Below are positions 60,464-64,000 of a stretch of 64,000 nt of DNA, one piece after another (position 1 is the stretch's first letter; each line of letters opens with the position of its first letter). Location: assembly GCF_030268225.1 (NCBI RefSeq), contig NZ_BSQG01000001.1, positions 919,299 through 983,298 of the forward strand, written 5' to 3'. The notes under the pieces were generated by a model. That model was not told the origin of the DNA and searched no databases. It saw only the letters and a program-made list of their open reading frames with translations. The translations under genes and the position numbers were made by a program. The stretch comes from Nocardiopsis ansamitocini. Lineage in GTDB: Bacteria > Actinomycetota > Actinomycetes > Streptosporangiales > Streptosporangiaceae.

Positions 60464-60962
60464 GTGCCCCTGATCCTCCTTCCTGGCCCCGCTGCTCCCG
60501 GGCCGCGCGGCACTGCTGCTCGGCGTGCTCACGGCACCGGCGCGGGGGCGCCTCGTCGGCCACCGGCCTGGTGGCCGACGAGGCGTCCCGGACGGCCGTG
60601 CTCGGTGCAGCGGTCGGAGGCCCCGCAGAGGACAGACCGGCCCCCGCGAACTGTCGGCCCCGCAGTCAGACGAGGAGACGGGGAGGAGGGGCGGGCCGTC
60701 TGCGCGCGAACGACGGACGCCCCGGCGGGAAAGGTCCGGCAGAAGGCTGTGGCAGCGGAGCGGACCGAGGATCGGCTACTCGGAACGGCCGGTGAATCCG
60801 CAAACGCTTCGGCATCCTTCGGACCTCGAAAAACAGCACCCGGGTTGCTTTGCGCGGCTTTGCCAGATACCCACCCGGGAGTTATCGTCTTGCTCCGATG
60901 GCGCATTCTTCTCGGTGTGCGCGGTGATCCGAAAAACGCATAGAACGGGGTTCACCAAACCG
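60464..60962. other. Intergenic region with terminator
   Basis: About 500 bases. It contains the hairpin at 60549-60585 and, towards the right, the A/T-richer leader (60880-60960) of the nuclease-domain gene. No gene seen. Confidence 0.4.
60549..60585 (+). terminator. Strong hairpin terminator
   Basis: A perfect 16-base stem (CGCCTCGTCGGCCACC and its complement) around GGCCT. No T-run. Ends transcription of the helical-protein gene. Confidence 0.8.
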
Positions 60963-61712
60963 ATGGACGCGGACGTGACCCAGATCCTGTCCAGGCCGGG
61001 CGAATTCGTCGACCCCTGGGAATCCGACGTCCCCCTGTGGGAGTCGGGCGCACGCAACCGGCTGTCGGCGACGGTGGACCGACTGGCCGGCCCGATCGCC
61101 GACCTGGAGGAACGCGACGCCAACGAGGGCGACACCCGTTTCCTGGTCACCGATTTCCTCAGCGACGGCCTCGGCTACAGCAAGTACGAGGACCTCACGA
61201 CCGAGTACCGCACCAAGGGCGAATCGGTCGACTACGGGTTGAAGATCGGTGACTCGGTCTTCGCCCTCGTCGAGGTGAAGCGGGCCGCCCAGAACCTCGA
61301 CGCGCGCAACCTGCGCCAGGTGCGCCTCAGCGCGGAGAACGAGGGCGTGCAGTGGCTGGTGCTCACCAACGGCCGGGTCTGGCAGGTGCACCACTTGGCC
61401 GAAGGGGCCGCGGGCACCGAACTGGTCCTGGAGGTGGACCTGCTCGGCGACGCCGAGAAGGCCGAGAAGCTGGACGGCCTGTTCCACCTGAGCAAGGCCG
61501 CGGTCGAGCACGGTCGGCTGGAGAACCTGCGCAAGTGGCGCGAGGCGCTGACCGGGGCTCCACTGGCCGCCGCGGTGTGCAGCGAGGCGGTGGTCGAGGC
61601 CGTGCGCGCGGAGGTCCGTCGGCGCACGGGCCACACCGGGCACGCCGGCGACGTCGAGGACGTCCTGCGGGGCCTGCGCGAAGAGGTGGTGGCCAAGGGG
61701 CTGCTGGACTGA
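60963..61712 (+). CDS. HsdR N-terminal-like PD-(D/E)xK nuclease domain protein
   Basis: 249 residues corresponding only to the N-terminal endonuclease domain of type I restriction R subunits. GDTRFLVTDFLSDGLGYSKYEDLTTEY carries the helix and family Tyr. The nuclease core is VDYGLKIGDSVFALVEVK with Asp90, Glu104 and Lys106 all present. LRQVRLSAENEGVQWLVLTNGRVWQVHHL is the typical 'Q..Y....G..W.VLTNG..W..Y' extension. The helicase part is absent and no HsdM or HsdS gene is adjacent, so this is a stand-alone member. Such orphans are common and of unknown role; DNA cleavage is possible. The ATG at 60963 fits the domain start. Confidence 0.88.
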   Translation: MDADVTQILSRPGEFVDPWESDVPLWESGARNRLSATVDRLAGPIADLEERDANEGDTRFLVTDFLSDGLGYSKYEDLTTEYRTKGESVDYGLKIGDSVFALVEVKRAAQNLDARNLRQVRLSAENEGVQWLVLTNGRVWQVHHLAEGAAGTELVLEVDLLGDAEKAEKLDGLFHLSKAAVEHGRLENLRKWREALTGAPLAAAVCSEAVVEAVRAEVRRRTGHTGHAGDVEDVLRGLREEVVAKGLLD

Positions 61713-61795
61713 CCGCGCAGCGGCGCGGGCCTCGTCGGCGGGGTGCGCGCCGCCTCCCGACCGGACCGGAAACGCCCGGCCTCGCGTTCAGTCAT

Positions 61796-61827
61796 CCCCT
61801 CTCGGGACCTTTTCCGGCCGAGAGGGG
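61796..61827 (+). terminator. Hairpin terminator
   Basis: CCCCTCTCGG and its complement CCGAGAGGGG around a 12-base loop, 84 bases after the nuclease-domain stop and 99 bases before the next gene. Confidence 0.7.
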
Positions 61828-61925
61828 TCGTTCGGCCACGCGTAAGAACCTCGTCGGGGTGTGGACTGGGGTTCGGGCTCCCGCAGCGGAACCCCTACAG
61901 CTAAAGCGACCGGAAAGGCCGACGG

Positions 61926-63398
61926 ATGACCGTCACCGAACACCCCATCGCCGAGCACGCGCCCGGTGCGGACCGGGGCGTGCTTCCCCGTGTGATCCAG
62001 GGCGGGATGGGGGTGGGGGTGTCCGGCCACCGGTTGGCCGCCGCCGTGGCGCGGACCGGTCAGCTCGGTGTCGTCTCCGGTGTGGCGCTGGACCTGCTCC
62101 TGGCCCGCAGGCTCCAGCGCGGGGACGCCGACGGCTCGCTGCGTCGGGCCCTGTCGCGTTTTCCCGACCAGGGGATGGTCCGGCGCGCCCTGGACCGTTA
62201 CCTCGTTCCCGGCGGCATCACGGCCGGGACGCCTTTTCGCCCGGTGCCCCGCCTGGGGTTGCGGGACAACCGACAGCGGACGGAGCTGACCGTCCTGGGC
62301 AACTTCGTGGAGGTGTTCCTGGCCAAGGAGGGCCACACCGGTCCGGTGGGGATCAACTACCTGGAGAAGATCCAGTTGGCCACACCGGCCGCGACCTACG
62401 GCGCGATGCTGGCGGGGGTGGACTACGTGCTGATGGGCGCGGGCATCCCCGCGGAGATCCCGGCGCTGCTGGACGCGCTGGCCGAGCACCGGCCCGGCGA
62501 GGTGTCGGTGACCGTGGAGGGCTCGGCGGCGGGGCAGCGCCATACGGCGTCCCTTGATCCGGCCGAGTTGCTGTCCGGAGCGCACGCGCCGTTGTACCGG
62601 CCCCGCTTCCTGGCGATCGTCTCCGCCTCGGTCCTGGCGCAGTACCTGCACCGCTCCCCCGCGACACGTCCGGACGGCTTCGTCGTCGAAGGCCCGTTGG
62701 CGGGCGGGCACAGTGCCCCGCCGCGGGGCAGGATGCGCCTGGACGACTGCGGCGAGCCGGTCTACGGCGTCCGTGACGCGGTGGACTCGGCCACGATCGC
62801 GGCGCTGGGCCTGCCGTTCTGGCTCGCGGGCGGCTGCGCGACCCCGGAGGCCCTGGCCCGCGCCGAGGCGGAGGGCGCGACCGGGATCCAGGCGGGCACG
62901 GTGTTCGCGCTGTGCGCGGAGTCGGGTCTGGAGCCGGCCGTCAAACGGCGCCTGTTGGCCCAGGCGACCGATGGTTCCCTGCGGGTGCGCAACGACCCCC
63001 TGGCGTCGCCGACGGGCTTCCCGTTCAAGGTCGCCGACGGACCGGGGAGCCCCGCGTTGCGGAGCCTGGAGGAGCGTCCGCGACTGTGCGACCTCGGCTA
63101 CCTGCGCACGCCCTACCTGAAGGGGAACGGCGCGGTCGGCTACCGCTGCCCGGCCGAGCCGGTGGACGACTACGTCCGCAAGGGCGGCGCGGTCGAGGAC
63201 ACCGAGGGCAGGCACTGCCTGTGCAACGGGCTGCTGTCGGCGATCGGCCTGGGCCAGACCCGCGCCGACGGCTACGCCGAGCCTCCGCTGGTCACGCTCG
63301 GCCAGACCCTGGACTTCCTCGCGCGGCTGCGGGAGCGCCACCCCGACGGCTACACGGCGGGGCAGGTGGTGGAGCACCTGCTGGGCGAGCGATGGTGA
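61926..63398 (+). CDS. Nitronate monooxygenase family protein
   Basis: 490 residues of the FMN-dependent NMO/2-nitropropane dioxygenase TIM barrel. VIQGGMGVGVSGHRLAAAVARTGQLGVVSG is the N-terminal signature, GHTGPVGINYLEKIQL, GAMLAGVDYVLMGAGIPAEIP, FVVEGPLAGGHSAPP and FWLAGGCATPEAL with GATGIQAGTVFALCAESG complete the flavin site. The protein is about 130 residues longer than class I NMOs; the C-terminal extension contains CLCNGLLSAIGL and several Cys, a subgroup feature. It may oxidise nitronates or another flavin substrate; the exact reaction is unproven. Ends at a strong terminator; likely monocistronic. Confidence 0.9.
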   Translation: MTVTEHPIAEHAPGADRGVLPRVIQGGMGVGVSGHRLAAAVARTGQLGVVSGVALDLLLARRLQRGDADGSLRRALSRFPDQGMVRRALDRYLVPGGITAGTPFRPVPRLGLRDNRQRTELTVLGNFVEVFLAKEGHTGPVGINYLEKIQLATPAATYGAMLAGVDYVLMGAGIPAEIPALLDALAEHRPGEVSVTVEGSAAGQRHTASLDPAELLSGAHAPLYRPRFLAIVSASVLAQYLHRSPATRPDGFVVEGPLAGGHSAPPRGRMRLDDCGEPVYGVRDAVDSATIAALGLPFWLAGGCATPEALARAEAEGATGIQAGTVFALCAESGLEPAVKRRLLAQATDGSLRVRNDPLASPTGFPFKVADGPGSPALRSLEERPRLCDLGYLRTPYLKGNGAVGYRCPAEPVDDYVRKGGAVEDTEGRHCLCNGLLSAIGLGQTRADGYAEPPLVTLGQTLDFLARLRERHPDGYTAGQVVEHLLGERW

Positions 63399-63713
63399 CC
63401 CTGCGGGTGGGGACGGCGCGTCCCCAGCGGGTGCGCGGTGGGTGCCCCGAGGTCTCGGGGCACCCACCGGCGGGGCGCCGAATCCCCGTTCCCGCCCTCG
63501 GTGCGCGTCCCGGGTCAGCACGCGGTGGTGAAACAGTGCACGGTGCGTGATGCGCATGTGCGCGGTGACGGGCTGCGCCGTATCCGGTCGATCCGGTGAT
63601 GGGTCGGCCCGTCGACCCTCAGGAGGGTGCCGCTGTTGCCCCTGCGGCACGGTAGGGGTTGTGCTCGCCCCCGGGAGGGTGCGTACCTACCTGCTCGGCA
63701 CCTCGGTTCGATC
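63399..63713. other. Convergent intergenic region
   Basis: About 310 bases between the monooxygenase and the convergent DIP1984-type gene. It contains the terminator at 63437-63468; otherwise nothing recognisable. Confidence 0.5.
63437..63468. terminator. Perfect-stem terminator
   Basis: GGTGGGTGCCCCGAG and its exact complement, 15 base pairs, meet almost without a loop, 38 bases after the monooxygenase stop. Confidence 0.85.
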
Positions 63714-64000
63714 CTAGTCGACGAGTTGGGTCGCCCAGTTGGCTTCCTGCACCCTGTTGTCCAGCTCGCGCAGCTCCCGGGCGTGCTCGTCGGCGTCTGC
63801 GCGCAGTTGGCGGACGTCGATCGCGGAGATCGTGCGAATTTCGCTGCGACCGTAGCGGGCGGACCGTGCGGTGCCCGCATCGGCCAGTTCGACACGCAGC
63901 CGGTGCCGCAGCCGCAGGGCGTCGCGCCGGGCCAGGGCGTCGGTCAGGGTGGAACCGTCGGAGAACCGGGTGGCCAGATTGGTGGCGTTGATCCGGCGCA
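63714..64000 (-). CDS. DIP1984 family protein, 3' part (5' end outside window)
   Basis: The last 95 codons of a leftward gene ending in TAG at 63714-63716. Read from the right edge: RRINATNLATRFSDGSTLTD, ALARRDALRLRHRLRVELAD, RSEIRTISAIDVRQLRADAD, HARELRELDNRVQEANW, then ATQLVD. These are the hallmark blocks of DIP1984-family proteins (INxTN..DG.TLT.ALARRD, RSEI....DV..LR..AD.....REL...IQ.ANW). The family is helical, cytoplasmic and of unknown function. No internal stop is seen. Confidence 0.88.
   Translation of the reverse strand, partial: RRINATNLATRFSDGSTLTDALARRDALRLRHRLRVELADAGTARSARYGRSEIRTISAIDVRQLRADADEHARELRELDNRVQEANWATQLVD

Noticed and set aside
61788-63650. 620-codon minus-strand open frame opposite the nitronate monooxygenase
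   Set aside because: Arg/Gln/His-rich antisense shadow typical of high-GC genes; the plus-strand protein has clear family motifs.

Overview
The window is GC-rich, densely packed, GTG/ATG-started bacterial DNA with strongly G/C-biased third codon positions. Its gene families (DUF4081 acetyltransferase beside ispG, DUF4234, DUF4916, DUF6879, DIP1984, XRE plus partner, AfsR-like STAND ATPases, the dxr-rip-ispG block) point to a chromosome of an actinomycete. The Nocardiopsaceae (Nocardiopsis, Streptomonospora or Thermobifida relatives) are a plausible home, but that is inference. I see no rRNA, tRNA, insertion sequence, integrase or CRISPR array.

Layout. 1-4.5 kb: an AMP-ligase-like stub, an RsbW-type anti-sigma ATPase, isopentenyl-diphosphate isomerase, then a Crp/Fnr regulator followed by a degenerate class III nucleotide-cyclase protein. 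4.6-11.8 kb: leftward acetyltransferase, secreted tripeptidyl-aminopeptidase-like hydrolase and the MEP-pathway/site-2-protease block ispG-rip-dxr. 11.9-22.4 kb: secreted serine protease, aldehyde dehydrogenase, PBP4-type carboxypeptidase, an unrecognised 584-residue coiled-coil protein, cold-shock protein, aldo/keto reductase, OmpA-like and DUF4234 membrane proteins. 22.4-29.1 kb: an STM4011-STM4015 type radical-SAM/ATP-grasp operon in which the operon-borne STM4015 gene is internally deleted, while an intact STM4015 paralogue lies beyond a globin gene. 30-38.6 kb: siderophore-interacting reductase, then a six-gene leftward operon (two permeases, ATPase, binding lipoprotein, nucleoside hydrolase, adenine deaminase) divergent from a LacI regulator, with a perfect LacI-type operator between them. 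This reads as purine nucleoside uptake and salvage.

38.6-45.6 kb: HEAT-like protein, small anchored protein, ABC exporter, DUF4916/Nudix protein, small membrane protein and XRE regulator. 45.6-57.1 kb is the accessory island of most interest. A leftward, translationally coupled TIR - STAND-like ATPase - membrane protein operon faces a rightward membrane protein plus small protein pair across one shared, A/T-richer intergenic region. These are followed by a Ser/Thr kinase, a STAND/TPR ATPase, a DUF6879 protein and a small partner. Several of these proteins carry short terminal Gly/Asn/Val-rich motifs that match each other (GPxHTGSGxQxN in TIR and ATPase; G-P/A-V-Q-N-N in the divergent pair; a VVQAG core in the STAND protein). 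They look like homotypic, possibly amyloid-type, signalling tags linking sensors to effectors. This is my best candidate for an undescribed conflict/defence system.

57.1-64 kb: a decayed stretch with a SEC-C relic and a sigma-region-4/HTH-like gene broken by an in-frame TAA, small hypothetical genes, an orphan HsdR-N-like PD-(D/E)xK nuclease domain protein, a nitronate monooxygenase family protein, and the 3' end of a DIP1984-family gene.
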